Made by a program: the position numbers and the translations under genes. Shown piece by piece: positions 25,980-33,809 of a stretch of DNA of 64,000 nt. Source of the DNA: JAAEPI01 sp964352625 (GTDB lineage: Bacteria; Bacteroidota; Bacteroidia; Cytophagales; Cyclobacteriaceae); assembly GCA_964352625.1 (NCBI GenBank), contig CAYGSD010000001.1, positions 372,001 to 436,000 on the forward strand, in the 5' to 3' direction. The stretch's first letter is position 1; each line of letters opens with the position of its first letter. Below the pieces are notes generated by a model, which searched no databases, was not told the origin of the DNA, and was given only the letters and a program-made list of their open reading frames with translations.

Positions 25980-26655
25980 TTTATTTATCATAATTAGGAA
26001 AGCAACAATCAGGATTAACATGTTTTACATAGGAACCATAATAACCCTGTTACTGCTTTTTCTTTGGTTTCGGTTTCCCAACTTCACAGAATGGGAACCT
26101 TTGATAGGTGGATGGGTTGTCTTACAAGGTTTGGTAATCTATGGACAAAATCGAAAAATCGAAAGCCTGGAATACTCTCCATCAATTCCACTGGCACTTG
26201 GTTACATCAATAATTTCATCGAGCCTGTAATTGGAGAGTTGTTAAAGAAGCACTCGAATCCAACCATATTTATATATATGCCAGAGGATATTAGTGAACT
26301 ATCTCCTAAGAGTATTGAACGAATCAAAATAAGGATCGAGCAAATGAATCTCTCTTTTAGGAAGACGAGCATTGAAATCGGCAGTAAAGGCCGGATGCGC
26401 TCATGCTTTGAAGTAAAGTCAATCGATGGTCAAAAGGTTTTCTTTTTCGATTTCCCAGAGACTCTAAAATCCTTGGAGGATTATATTGATTACAAATTGG
26501 AATCAAGACGGAATCACTTCATTAAAGGGGATAAGAAAATTATGGGAAAACGCCTTATAGATCAATTCCATGCGACCGTTATCGAGCTATTGAAAGAGAA
26601 GGACATTGATGGGCATATCAAGTTTGTCAATAAGAATTTAAACTTTGAATTATGA
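25972..26655 (+). CDS. TM-STING effector (prokaryotic STING with N-terminal membrane helices)
   Basis: About 227 residues from ATG 25972, which overlaps the CD-NTase stop; a TTG at 25966 is also in frame. Two hydrophobic segments at the N-terminus (about 16-33 and 43-59) are followed by a soluble domain. That domain begins SIPLALGYINNFIEPV, the signature of the bacterial STING ligand-binding fold (S.A.GY..NF), then IYMPEDI, KVFFFDFPETL and a C-terminal helix. On binding cyclic dinucleotide, TM-STING is thought to oligomerise and damage the membrane. I recognised the family by pattern; a profile search would confirm it. Confidence 0.82.
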   Translation: MDNLFIIIRKATIRINMFYIGTIITLLLLFLWFRFPNFTEWEPLIGGWVVLQGLVIYGQNRKIESLEYSPSIPLALGYINNFIEPVIGELLKKHSNPTIFIYMPEDISELSPKSIERIKIRIEQMNLSFRKTSIEIGSKGRMRSCFEVKSIDGQKVFFFDFPETLKSLEDYIDYKLESRRNHFIKGDKKIMGKRLIDQFHATVIELLKEKDIDGHIKFVNKNLNFEL

Positions 26656-27140
26656 ATAGTCAGGATAAAGGGTGGTTGACAATCGGGGGGCTGGTAGCCG
26701 CAAGTTTGGGTTACGTACTATATGATAATCGTGTGAGGCATACCATTATTACATGGTCGAAACCTGTAGAACTAGATCGAATTTTATACTCAGAGAAGGC
26801 TCAAGGATATGGTCTTTATTGTATTACCGATGGAGTAGATAAAAACAGTGAGATTTACTACATTGGAAGAGCGACTCGGACATTTAATGAGCGACTTTTA
26901 GAACACAGAAAGAAATTGCTGAATGGATTAGATGGGACATTTTATGTAAGAATTGGTGAGTTTATTCAGCCCGAGGAACCTAAAAATTCGATCATTAACG
27001 ACACGGAGAGTGCTTTGATTTATGAACACAATACCATTTTGAATGTAAGTCAAACAAAGGGTTACACTTACTGGAATCGTTTAAGGATATTAAACCGAGG
27101 TTTTAGGGGACCTTTAAAAAAGGAGATTGTAGTTAAGTAG
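26652..27140 (+). CDS. membrane-anchored GIY-YIG nuclease-like protein, coupled to TM-STING
   Basis: 162 residues. One hydrophobic segment at about 8-24 (WLTIGGLVAASLGYVLY) is followed by a GIY-YIG domain: GLY at 54-56, YIG at 70-72 with R73, H85 in ERLLEHRKK, the metal-binding glutamate E119 in DTESALIYEHN, and N131. The family cuts DNA using one metal ion. Its start codon overlaps the STING stop codon (ATGA), so it is the fourth gene of the CBASS-like operon. An anchored nuclease is not among the known CBASS effectors or ancillary proteins that I know. Confidence 0.8.
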   Translation: MNSQDKGWLTIGGLVAASLGYVLYDNRVRHTIITWSKPVELDRILYSEKAQGYGLYCITDGVDKNSEIYYIGRATRTFNERLLEHRKKLLNGLDGTFYVRIGEFIQPEEPKNSIINDTESALIYEHNTILNVSQTKGYTYWNRLRILNRGFRGPLKKEIVVK

Positions 27141-27189
27141 AGGATAAAGCTGTTTTGTGTTGCTCGAAAAGCTTACGCATCCTCTCAAA

Positions 27190-27678
27190 TCAAGATTTAT
27201 TGTTGCCCCCTTGCTTACCAAATGCCGGTTTCAAATCAAAAGAGATTGCATCTTCAATGATTTGAAGAACTGGTCGTTCAACATCGAATTCCTTAATTGT
27301 TACTTTAAACTTGCCTTTGAACCAATGGGACATATGTAATGCATAGGTTCCTTTTGGTGCTTCATTCAAGTGTTGCATCAATCTCTTATTGACTCTTGTT
27401 GTCGAAGAGCCAACGTAGAGTACGTTTGATGGACCATTGACTTTCGCACATGCTCTCTCGTTCCTTGATTTATATGTTGCAAAGTCTTGAAGGGTCTTTT
27501 CAGCATTCCCACCTATTTCTTCAATTATGTATATGCCGTGCTTTATAGAATGGAGAGATTGTAGTTCGTCCTTAGAGTTTATTACGGATTCGGAAACAGG
27601 CTCTGCTATCTTGGCTCGTTCACAATTTGAGATAAGGGTATTTATGTATTCACTATTCATAAAGCTTATTTGAACCAT
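27190..27678 (-). CDS. GIY-YIG nuclease-like protein
   Basis: 162 residues, convergent with the CBASS operon (50 bp gap). The GIY motif is at about 68-70 (HGIYIIEE), followed after a long insertion by LYVGSS, an arginine and RLMQHL, then IIEDAISF with the metal-binding glutamate and a C-terminal GGNN. There is no membrane segment. ATG 27658-27660 is an alternative start. It resembles the operon-encoded GIY-YIG protein in plan but not in membrane anchor. It may be a nuclease of another defence unit or a degenerate relative. Confidence 0.72.
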   Translation of the reverse strand: MVQISFMNSEYINTLISNCERAKIAEPVSESVINSKDELQSLHSIKHGIYIIEEIGGNAEKTLQDFATYKSRNERACAKVNGPSNVLYVGSSTTRVNKRLMQHLNEAPKGTYALHMSHWFKGKFKVTIKEFDVERPVLQIIEDAISFDLKPAFGKQGGNNKS

Positions 27679-27728
27679 TGGTTTACCCCATTTTACGACT
27701 TGTCTCTTCTGTAGAAAACATTTTGAAG

Positions 27729-28157
27729 TTAGGCCATTGCCTTTTCCTTCTTGAGTGTCCTTTTAGGGTTGCTTTGGATCAATAACTCATAAGGTCGATT
27801 AAACGCTTCCTGATTCATACTGAAATGCTCAGCAAGCTTACGGATGACTTCTTTGGAAAGACCTTTCTTGTAACTCAAGATATCTGATACCAATCCTTTG
27901 CTTACGTTGAGCACATTAGCTACGTCTTTGGCCTTTTGGTTGTGCTCATGCATCAATGCTTTGATTAATTCCACTGGATCCAATTCTTGGAAGGAATTGT
28001 TTTCCTGGTCGTATTTTTCAATGAGCAATGTGAGCAATTCGATTTCCTCCTCGATTTCCTTGGTGTGCTTGTCGGCAAATACATATTCTTCCAACGTCTT
28101 GGTGTAGTCGTTGTACTGCTTTCTAGACTTAATGACTTTGTATTTCATCGTTTCCAT
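27729..28157 (-). CDS. higA: HigA-type antitoxin (XRE helix-turn-helix)
   Basis: 142 residues. Residues about 65-125 are a helix-turn-helix (QKAKDVANVLNVSKGLVSDILSYKKGLSKEVIRKLAEHF), with an N-terminal helical part that contacts the toxin. It lies 1 bp downstream of the toxin gene, the reversed toxin-first order typical of HigBA. It neutralises HigB and represses the operon, probably at the inverted repeat upstream of higB. Confidence 0.88.
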   Translation of the reverse strand: METMKYKVIKSRKQYNDYTKTLEEYVFADKHTKEIEEEIELLTLLIEKYDQENNSFQELDPVELIKALMHEHNQKAKDVANVLNVSKGLVSDILSYKKGLSKEVIRKLAEHFSMNQEAFNRPYELLIQSNPKRTLKKEKAMA

Positions 28158-28158
28158 G

Positions 28159-28491
28159 TCAGTAAATGTTTACTGTGTACTGCTCGTTTTTCTTACACAA
28201 TTCATCGTATTCTGCATGTGTTCCAATCCAACAAACAAACAGGTGAACCTGCGTTTTCCCGAAGGCGTATTTGCAGATCATACGGTAATTGTTCCCTCCA
28301 ATGTCAAAGACTACTCTTGAACTGCTGTTGCCCAAGATGTCAGCAGAACCAAAGGTCTTCGGAATGTCGCCGGGCTGGTTCCAATCTGCTGCCGAAAGTA
28401 CGGCCAACCATTTCTCAAACGAGACCTTGCTTCGTGCCTGTCCCTTGGTGTAATCCTCAATCGTCTGTCTTTTAATCAGATGAATCTTCAT
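28159..28491 (-). CDS. higB: HigB-type toxin (mRNA interferase)
   Basis: About 111 residues from ATG 28489-28491 (MKIHLIKRQTI); upstream in-frame codons to 28593 overlap the operator and are unlikely. Pattern FEKWLAVLSAADWNQPGDI, GGNNYRMICKYAF and FVCWIGTHAEYDEL is typical of the HigB/RelE-like family that cleaves mRNA on the ribosome. Paired with HigA downstream. Such modules stabilise mobile elements or act against phages. Confidence 0.88.
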   Translation of the reverse strand: MKIHLIKRQTIEDYTKGQARSKVSFEKWLAVLSAADWNQPGDIPKTFGSADILGNSSSRVVFDIGGNNYRMICKYAFGKTQVHLFVCWIGTHAEYDELCKKNEQYTVNIY

Positions 28492-28516
28492 GTAAATATA
28501 CGAGGTGGGTTTTAAT

Positions 28517-28537
28517 AAGTTCACAAAATGTGAACTT
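28517..28537 (-). promoter_or_regulatory. HigA operator, inverted repeat upstream of higB
   Basis: AAGTTCAC and GTGAACTT form perfect 8-bp arms around a 5-base spacer, 26 bp upstream of the higB start. A half-site AAGTTCAA follows at 28546-28553. Position and symmetry fit autorepression by HigA. Confidence 0.65.
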
Positions 28538-28555
28538 TGTTTGTTAAGTTCAAAT

Positions 28556-29203
28556 CTATTGTCTTTTGTCAAATCTATTAGGATCAAAGGCAATGAGGTT
28601 GCACATTTCCCTCAGTCTACTCCGTACGCGATTTCCAAATATGGATTCCAATTCGGTACTATTGAGATTGGTGGTGAGGTGCGTTAGCATTCCATGACTG
28701 ATGAACTGGTCGTATCTGGAGAGGAGGATCTCTGCCATTACATTGCAGTCATTCCCGAAATACTTCAGGGAATTCTCAGCGCCCAGATCATCGAAGCAAT
28801 AGGTCTTTGGTTCCCAATCTTGATTGACATGCCGAAAGGAATGGTCGCTGTACTTCTGAATGACTGAGTAGCCTTCCTGGATGAATTCAAAAGATACTGT
28901 GCGGCATGAAAGCATGATGTGGTGATTGAATGCTGCTGTGATATAGCGCATGAGATTCATGACGCTTGTTTTTCCGCAACCGATCGGGCCGGTAAGGAGG
29001 AGGCCTTTTTTAAATGAGATGTTGAGGAGGCTGGCGTTTTCTTGGTCGCGGAGGAAATAGACCAATAGCCTGAAGATTACTTCGTGATCTTCCTCCACAA
29101 TTCTAAAGTGTGGACCATAGAGTTTTTTGCCCGAGTGCTCAAGGATGGAGAGGCATTCGAGGAAGGGGAAGACGTTAGAGTGATATGTAATGGTTTGTGG
29201 CAT
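28556..29203 (-). CDS. DnaC/IstB-like AAA ATPase
   Basis: 215 residues. Walker A is GPIGCGKTS (about 71-79), Walker B CFDDLGAE, and the sensor/arginine region is TTNLNSTELESIFGNRVRSRL. This matches helicase loaders of the DnaC/IstB group. Its neighbour on the same strand is a winged-helix protein, a pairing common in small replication modules of Bacteroidota mobile elements. It may recruit the replicative helicase to an element origin. An alternative is an IstB-type transposition helper, but no IstA transposase is present. Confidence 0.8.
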   Translation of the reverse strand: MPQTITYHSNVFPFLECLSILEHSGKKLYGPHFRIVEEDHEVIFRLLVYFLRDQENASLLNISFKKGLLLTGPIGCGKTSVMNLMRYITAAFNHHIMLSCRTVSFEFIQEGYSVIQKYSDHSFRHVNQDWEPKTYCFDDLGAENSLKYFGNDCNVMAEILLSRYDQFISHGMLTHLTTNLNSTELESIFGNRVRSRLREMCNLIAFDPNRFDKRQ

Positions 29204-29225
29204 AATTTTTCTAAGGCCTGTGTGT

Positions 29226-29250
29226 AAGACCCTTCGACTGGCTCAGGGTG
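29226..29250. repeat. dispersed repeat (CTTCGACTGGCTCAGGGTGAC)
   Basis: A REP-like unit of the TTCGACAGGCTCAGGATGAC type, here between the ATPase gene and the winged-helix gene. A variant lies at 29702-29722. Units of this type are common between genes in Bacteroidota. Confidence 0.5.
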
Positions 29251-29259
29251 ACAGACCTG

Positions 29260-29703
29260 TCAAAGAGGTTCATCATAATTCTTATTTTGATTGACATGAC
29301 TGTTTATATTGTTTGTTTTATACTGTTTACTATTGTTTATAGAAGAGCCTACCACATGTCCAGCGCTTGTCCATTTTTTGGTCATGTTGTGGCCTACCAC
29401 TTGTTCAGTGCTTGTACAAAAATTGATCATGTTCACTTTGCTTCCCCTCATGGGATTTCGAGATGGTATGTACTCAATATAACCGTACTCTGTGAGGTCA
29501 TGCAGGCACTTCAAATAGGTGGTTCTGGAACCGATTCTGCTCCACTTCATTGTCTCTTCTCTACATATACTTATTGGGTTATTGAATCGGTTAATATTCC
29601 ACTGCTGGAAGAGCGTAAAGTACAAGCTGATGTGGCTCGGATAGAGCCGGTCATCAGCTTGCACCTTGGCAAACCAGTTGTTCATATGATGGATGTAATT
29701 CAT
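29260..29703 (-). CDS. winged-helix replication-module protein
   Basis: 147 residues. The N-terminal half (LYPSHISLYFTLFQQWN, RVGSRTTYLKCLHDL-like, GYIEYIPSRNPMRGSKV) is a winged helix-turn-helix similar to those of phage and plasmid replication proteins. The C-terminal half is N/K/S-rich and probably disordered. It lies directly upstream of the DnaC-like gene on the same strand. Most likely it binds an origin or acts as a loader, but it could be a regulator. Confidence 0.72.
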   Translation of the reverse strand: MNYIHHMNNWFAKVQADDRLYPSHISLYFTLFQQWNINRFNNPISICREETMKWSRIGSRTTYLKCLHDLTEYGYIEYIPSRNPMRGSKVNMINFCTSTEQVVGHNMTKKWTSAGHVVGSSINNSKQYKTNNINSHVNQNKNYDEPL

Positions 29704-29722
29704 CCTTCGACAGGCTTAGGAT
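29702..29722. repeat. dispersed repeat (CCTTCGACAGGCTTAGGATGAC)
   Basis: Second copy of the REP-like unit, overlapping the start of the winged-helix gene. Together with the copy at 29226 it brackets that gene. Confidence 0.5.
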
Positions 29723-29724
29723 GA

Positions 29725-29994
29725 CTATTCGTTATTGAATTTGTTGACCTCTATCATACGGAGGATATCTTCGTATGCATAATAGATCACTCCTCCGATT
29801 TTGGTATATGGAAGTGTGCCGTTTACCCGGAGATTCTGGAGTGTACCAGGAGAGATTTTAAGAAGTTTCCTTATTTCACTAGACCTGAGCCACTGCTTAG
29901 GCGCTGAATCCGCACCTAGCATTTGCTTGATTTCGGAAAGAAGCTCGAGTTTAAAATCCCGTAAGTCTTCTGTTGTAATAATTGTTGCTGCCAT
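29725..29994 (-). CDS. helix-turn-helix (excisionase-like) DNA-binding protein
   Basis: 89 residues with a MerR/excisionase-type HTH at about 38-85 (WLRSSEIRKLLKISPGTLQNLRVNGTLPYTKIGGVIYYAYEDI). It is the usual HTH_17-type protein of Bacteroidota integrative elements, where it works with the integrase in excision. It is the first gene of a minus-strand set with the winged-helix protein and DnaC-like ATPase. Confidence 0.85.
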   Translation of the reverse strand: MAATIITTEDLRDFKLELLSEIKQMLGADSAPKQWLRSSEIRKLLKISPGTLQNLRVNGTLPYTKIGGVIYYAYEDILRMIEVNKFNNE

Positions 29995-30085
29995 CGTTTG
30001 TTTGTTTTTGTTTTTCGATGAGCAAAGCTGATTTGGTTTGAAATGTTTTATTCACAATATGACCCCAACTTGGGTGAAATATTTG

Positions 30086-30904
30086 TCAATTTTCTGATCT
30101 GATTTTTGTTAACAAGCTGATTTTCAGGTTGTCAATAAATGAGGTTGGGTTCTTTTTTAGCTTAATATCCGTGTAAAGGCGGTAGAAATACCCAAGATCA
30201 ATATTGAAGGTTTTCTCCATGACCGAAATAATGTCTTTCAGGTCGCCTTTCAGCGTTCCTGAAGCGTGAAGGCCATAAATCAGTTCGATCATGTCTGTTT
30301 TGGATCCATGCCACTCGAGTGATTTCATGAATTCCCAACTTGGGTCCAAAGATGGATTCTTGAGGGTGAAGCTTTCGTTACGCAAAAACTGAACAAACCG
30401 AGCTGCTGCAAACAGACATGAAAGCGTAGGATCGGCCGGTGAGCTAAACGTAGGATCTGCAGGGTATTCCATATTTCCATGCATCTTGGGACAATACTTC
30501 CGATGTGTGAAGTACATCTCATCGAGATAGGTAGATCCAAGCTGGATGTACGTATTAAATTCACAATGCTTTGAAAGGAACGTGGATGCCTTATCCAGAG
30601 ACATGTTGATGTGTTGTGATTGTTGCTTCATGCTCCCCTTGGGTCGGTGCTTATAATACTGGAATACCTCGACCTGAAAATGAAGTTCAGAGAAGAACCT
30701 TGGCTTTACTTCTTTGAAGAAGGTGATTTCCTTTTCAACCGTTTCTAATTGAGCATCGATGTATCTATCGCGTAATTGGTTTGTTAGTTCCTGGCATATG
30801 GTGATTTTTTGGGAGCACTTATCGATCCGAGAGTCTTTGTTATTGTCTACGTCCTTTAACTGTTGCTCCAACTCTGAGAGCAAGTCAAAACAGTGATTTT
30901 TCAA
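30086..30904 (-). CDS. RteC family regulator
   Basis: 272 residues. Matches RteC: long helical N-terminus, MYFTHRKYCP at about 135, FLRNESF, WHGSKTDMIELIYGLHASGTL, and a C-terminal tail FIDNLKISLLTKI. RteC of CTnDOT-type elements activates excision genes in response to tetracycline via RteA/B; here no RteA/B partner is present, so the control input is unknown. It marks the end of the backbone; metal-cargo genes begin 180 bp further right. Confidence 0.85.
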   Translation of the reverse strand: MKNHCFDLLSELEQQLKDVDNNKDSRIDKCSQKITICQELTNQLRDRYIDAQLETVEKEITFFKEVKPRFFSELHFQVEVFQYYKHRPKGSMKQQSQHINMSLDKASTFLSKHCEFNTYIQLGSTYLDEMYFTHRKYCPKMHGNMEYPADPTFSSPADPTLSCLFAAARFVQFLRNESFTLKNPSLDPSWEFMKSLEWHGSKTDMIELIYGLHASGTLKGDLKDIISVMEKTFNIDLGYFYRLYTDIKLKKNPTSFIDNLKISLLTKIRSEN

Positions 30905-31087
30905 GAAGTGTGATTAAAGCTAGTTAGGACGAAAATAGCATAATCGAATTGAATAAATATAACGTTTTGATGACAAAATTGTGCAAAATGATGGATTTGT
31001 AACGATTGCGAATGTGCATCACAAGAAATGCATGTAGGACTTTTTATTCTCTATGTGCAGAGTAAGTCATTTGCTAAAATATTGATA

Positions 31088-31975
31088 TTAACAATCCTCC
31101 AACTCACAATTCTCATCCTGACCTTCAAACTCTATGGTGATATGGTTAATGGATTCATCTTTGAGCTTTGATCTCACCTTCTCTTTGAGCTTGGCCTGTT
31201 CGGAAAGTTTGTGGTCTTTATCTAACCGCAAGTGAATCGTAAGGATATTATATTCACCATCCAAAGACCAAACGTGATTGTCGTGGACATCTGTGATTTC
31301 CGAAATATCTTTCAACTTCTCTTTGATATCCTCCAGAGAGACATCCTCCGGGATACCCTGTAAGATTACCAGCATGCTTTTTCGAAGATTCTTATAGACA
31401 TTGTACAATACAAAAAGGGAAATAAGAACGGAGAGTAGCGGGTCTATAAATGGCGCATCAGCATACATCATAATGACACTACCAATAAGCACAGCTACCC
31501 AGCCCAAAACATCTTCCAATAGATGTAGTGAGACTACTTTTTCATTCAGAGATTCTCCTTTTCGAAGTTTTAAAACTGCAGCGCCATTGACCACTATTCC
31601 CAAAATAGCTAGATAGAGCATACCTTGAGCATTGGCTTCTTCAGGGTTGAAGAGCTGCGGTATCGCTTTGGTCAGAATGAATATTGAGCCGACAACTAGT
31701 ACGATGGAATTGATGATAGCTCCAAGTAATGAGAACCTTTTATAACCATAGGAAAAGGTCTTGGTTCTACCCTTTTTAGAGAGTTTTTGAAAATACCATG
31801 AGAGTCCGAGGCTGAGGCTATCTCCCAGATCATGCAATGCGTCTGAAAGAATAGCTAAACTATTGGTGTAAAGTCCTCCTATGACTTCAATAATGGTGAA
31901 GCTCAGGTTGAGAAAGAAGGCAATCTTTACATTGCCTTCTGAATGGTTATGAGAATGTTCGTGATTATGAGACAT
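31088..31975 (-). CDS. czcD: CDF metal exporter (CzcD/ZitB type)
   Basis: 295 residues. Six transmembrane helices (about 17-190) carry the metal-site residues of helices II and V (ALSDALHDLGDSL, LHLLEDVLG), preceded by a His-rich N-terminus (HNHEHSHNHSEG) and followed by a cytoplasmic metal-binding domain with LEDCEN-like acidic residues at the end. It exports Zn2+, Co2+ or Cd2+ by proton exchange. Last gene of the minus-strand metal block, 3 bp after another cation transporter. Confidence 0.9.
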   Translation of the reverse strand: MSHNHEHSHNHSEGNVKIAFFLNLSFTIIEVIGGLYTNSLAILSDALHDLGDSLSLGLSWYFQKLSKKGRTKTFSYGYKRFSLLGAIINSIVLVVGSIFILTKAIPQLFNPEEANAQGMLYLAILGIVVNGAAVLKLRKGESLNEKVVSLHLLEDVLGWVAVLIGSVIMMYADAPFIDPLLSVLISLFVLYNVYKNLRKSMLVILQGIPEDVSLEDIKEKLKDISEITDVHDNHVWSLDGEYNILTIHLRLDKDHKLSEQAKLKEKVRSKLKDESINHITIEFEGQDENCELEDC

Positions 31976-31978
31976 TTT

Positions 31979-32611
31979 TTAACAACAGTTATCGTTACAA
32001 CTAAGCCCATTACTCTTTGATTTTTCAAATGCTTCCTTTCCTTCCTTAAGAGCATACCAGGCAATACCCATACTTCCGATGGCATCAATGTAAGGAATGG
32101 AAAACAACTCGTAAGCAACACTTGATCCTAAAAGAATGAATGACAGGTAAAAGCAGGTTTTGGTGCAATTGGCATCAGAAATAATTGGTGCCGAATTGAG
32201 TTTGTGGCCGATATCCAATTTTGCTTTATAAAGGAAGTACATTGTCAGAATTGATAAAACCGAGAGCATAATACCTATCATAGTGGTTTCAGGTCTTGAT
32301 CCATTATACAGACTGGTTGTCGCTCCGATAATCAAGCCCGCTGTTAATAAGTAGAATGCTGAACCAGTCACTTTCAGGGCAGTTCTTTCAAACGAATCCC
32401 TCTTGGAAACTTCATGCCTCTTCATCCTCCAGATCATGTGAGCTATTCCAATGCCTGAGAACACTTCCACAAAACTGTCAAGACCAAACCCAAAGAGGGC
32501 CAGAGTTTCATCTTGTGCTCCATAAAAGGTAGCCACACCACCTTCTATCAAATTGTAGAAGATGGTAATTAGGCTAAGTACATAGGCTCTATTTAGAAGT
32601 TTAGTGTCCAT
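31979..32611 (-). CDS. CDF-like cation transporter, C-terminally short
   Basis: About 211 residues from ATG 32609-32611, preceded by a good GGAGG site; a longer in-frame start at 32695 lies deep in the upstream gene. Several hydrophobic helices resemble the transmembrane domain of cation diffusion facilitators (FGLDSFVEVFSG with Asp, SDANCTKTC, YIDAIGSMGIAW). The cytoplasmic domain is missing and the protein ends in a cysteine-rich CNDNCC tail. It overlaps the adaptor gene upstream by 11 bp. Confidence 0.78.
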   Translation of the reverse strand: MDTKLLNRAYVLSLITIFYNLIEGGVATFYGAQDETLALFGFGLDSFVEVFSGIGIAHMIWRMKRHEVSKRDSFERTALKVTGSAFYLLTAGLIIGATTSLYNGSRPETTMIGIMLSVLSILTMYFLYKAKLDIGHKLNSAPIISDANCTKTCFYLSFILLGSSVAYELFSIPYIDAIGSMGIAWYALKEGKEAFEKSKSNGLSCNDNCC

Positions 32612-33797
32612 GACCTCCTTCTTCTTCTGTGTTTTTAGCTTTTGCCAGTACCGTAAATGCACCCTGAGTGACGAGATCAATCGAGGTAATATCAATTGAT
32701 AAATCTGTCAAACTGATCTGAGTGAATCCATCTTCATCAAACCCCTTGTTAATCTCAATCATTTCGAAATCATACATGCTCACCTGGTTTTCAATACGCT
32801 TATTTCTCAACGCAAAGACATAATGCTTGCCGCCAAATCTTACAATGGATTCCTCTGGAGTCGCCCATGTCTCATTGCTGCCTGTTTCGATTTTTGCAGA
32901 TACGTACATCCCCGGAAGCAAGTCACTGGTCTTTTTCATGAGGTGACCATGAACGGTAACCGAACGGTCCTCACGCACACCACTCCCCACCAGAAAAACC
33001 TCTGCCTCCCTCCACTGATCCGGAGCATTGGCCAAGGAAAAACGAATTCTCTGACCCTTCTTTATCATAGGAATATCATTTTCGTATACCGTCAGCTCGA
33101 CATGCAGATCATCGGAGTTTGTGATGTCCATAATTACATCCTGCGGATTAATGTATTTGCCCACATTGGTATACACCTCCCTCACCTTACCTGTCACAGG
33201 TGAGTAGATACTAACGAACGGGACTACAGTTCCCTCACTGATTTTCATAGGATTCAACCCGATCATTTTCAATCTTGCTTCCATGGTTTTGATTCGGGCT
33301 TCATTAGCCAGATAGGCACTCTTGGCTTGCTGGAAATTCTTACCTGAAGCTACTTTCTCATTGTATAACTCCTCCTGCCTTTCGAATTCCGCCTTTAGAA
33401 ATTCCTTATTGGCTAGACTTTCCAAATACTCCTGTTGAAACTGAATGAATTCAGGATTTTCGATGGTCACTAAGAGCTGCCCTTTTCTCACTGAAGTGCC
33501 AGGAAGCATATCCGTGTATTTTACGAACCCACCATAAGGCATGTTGATCGAGATGTTGCTCTGTGGTGGCACGTCAATTACGCCATTCACACGCAATTCT
33601 GAGCCCATGACTCGCTTTTCGATCGATCCGATTTTGATATTCGCCTGATCAAATTGCGTCTGAGTTAGCTCTATGCTATTTTTCTCATCATGATGTTCCT
33701 CGGCCTGATCGGCTGGCTTTGAACTACATGAAATAATGACTGCACTCAAAAGAGTGATCGTCAATGCTTTGTTAATATATTGATAAATAGTTTTCAT
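32601..33797 (-). CDS. czcB: heavy-metal RND adaptor (CzcB/CusB type)
   Basis: 398 residues. Lipoprotein signal (TITLLSAVIISCSSK). Lipoyl, alpha-hairpin and barrel regions are in order: PYGGFVKYTDMLPGTSVRKGQLL, a long hairpin (around 120-180), SIYSPVTGKVREVYTNVG, and RIRFSLANAPD. Connects the adjacent pump (13 bp downstream in the genome, upstream in transcription) to the outer membrane. The C-terminus ends in HGH. Confidence 0.9.
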   Translation of the reverse strand: MKTIYQYINKALTITLLSAVIISCSSKPADQAEEHHDEKNSIELTQTQFDQANIKIGSIEKRVMGSELRVNGVIDVPPQSNISINMPYGGFVKYTDMLPGTSVRKGQLLVTIENPEFIQFQQEYLESLANKEFLKAEFERQEELYNEKVASGKNFQQAKSAYLANEARIKTMEARLKMIGLNPMKISEGTVVPFVSIYSPVTGKVREVYTNVGKYINPQDVIMDITNSDDLHVELTVYENDIPMIKKGQRIRFSLANAPDQWREAEVFLVGSGVREDRSVTVHGHLMKKTSDLLPGMYVSAKIETGSNETWATPEESIVRFGGKHYVFALRNKRIENQVSMYDFEMIEINKGFDEDGFTQISLTDLSIDITSIDLVTQGAFTVLAKAKNTEEEGGHGH

Positions 33798-33809
33798 TTT
33801 TTTTCTCTT

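Noticed and set aside
29248..29724. 158-codon ORF on the plus strand
   Set aside because: Lies antisense to the winged-helix gene, which has a recognisable domain and matching neighbours; composition is not protein-like.
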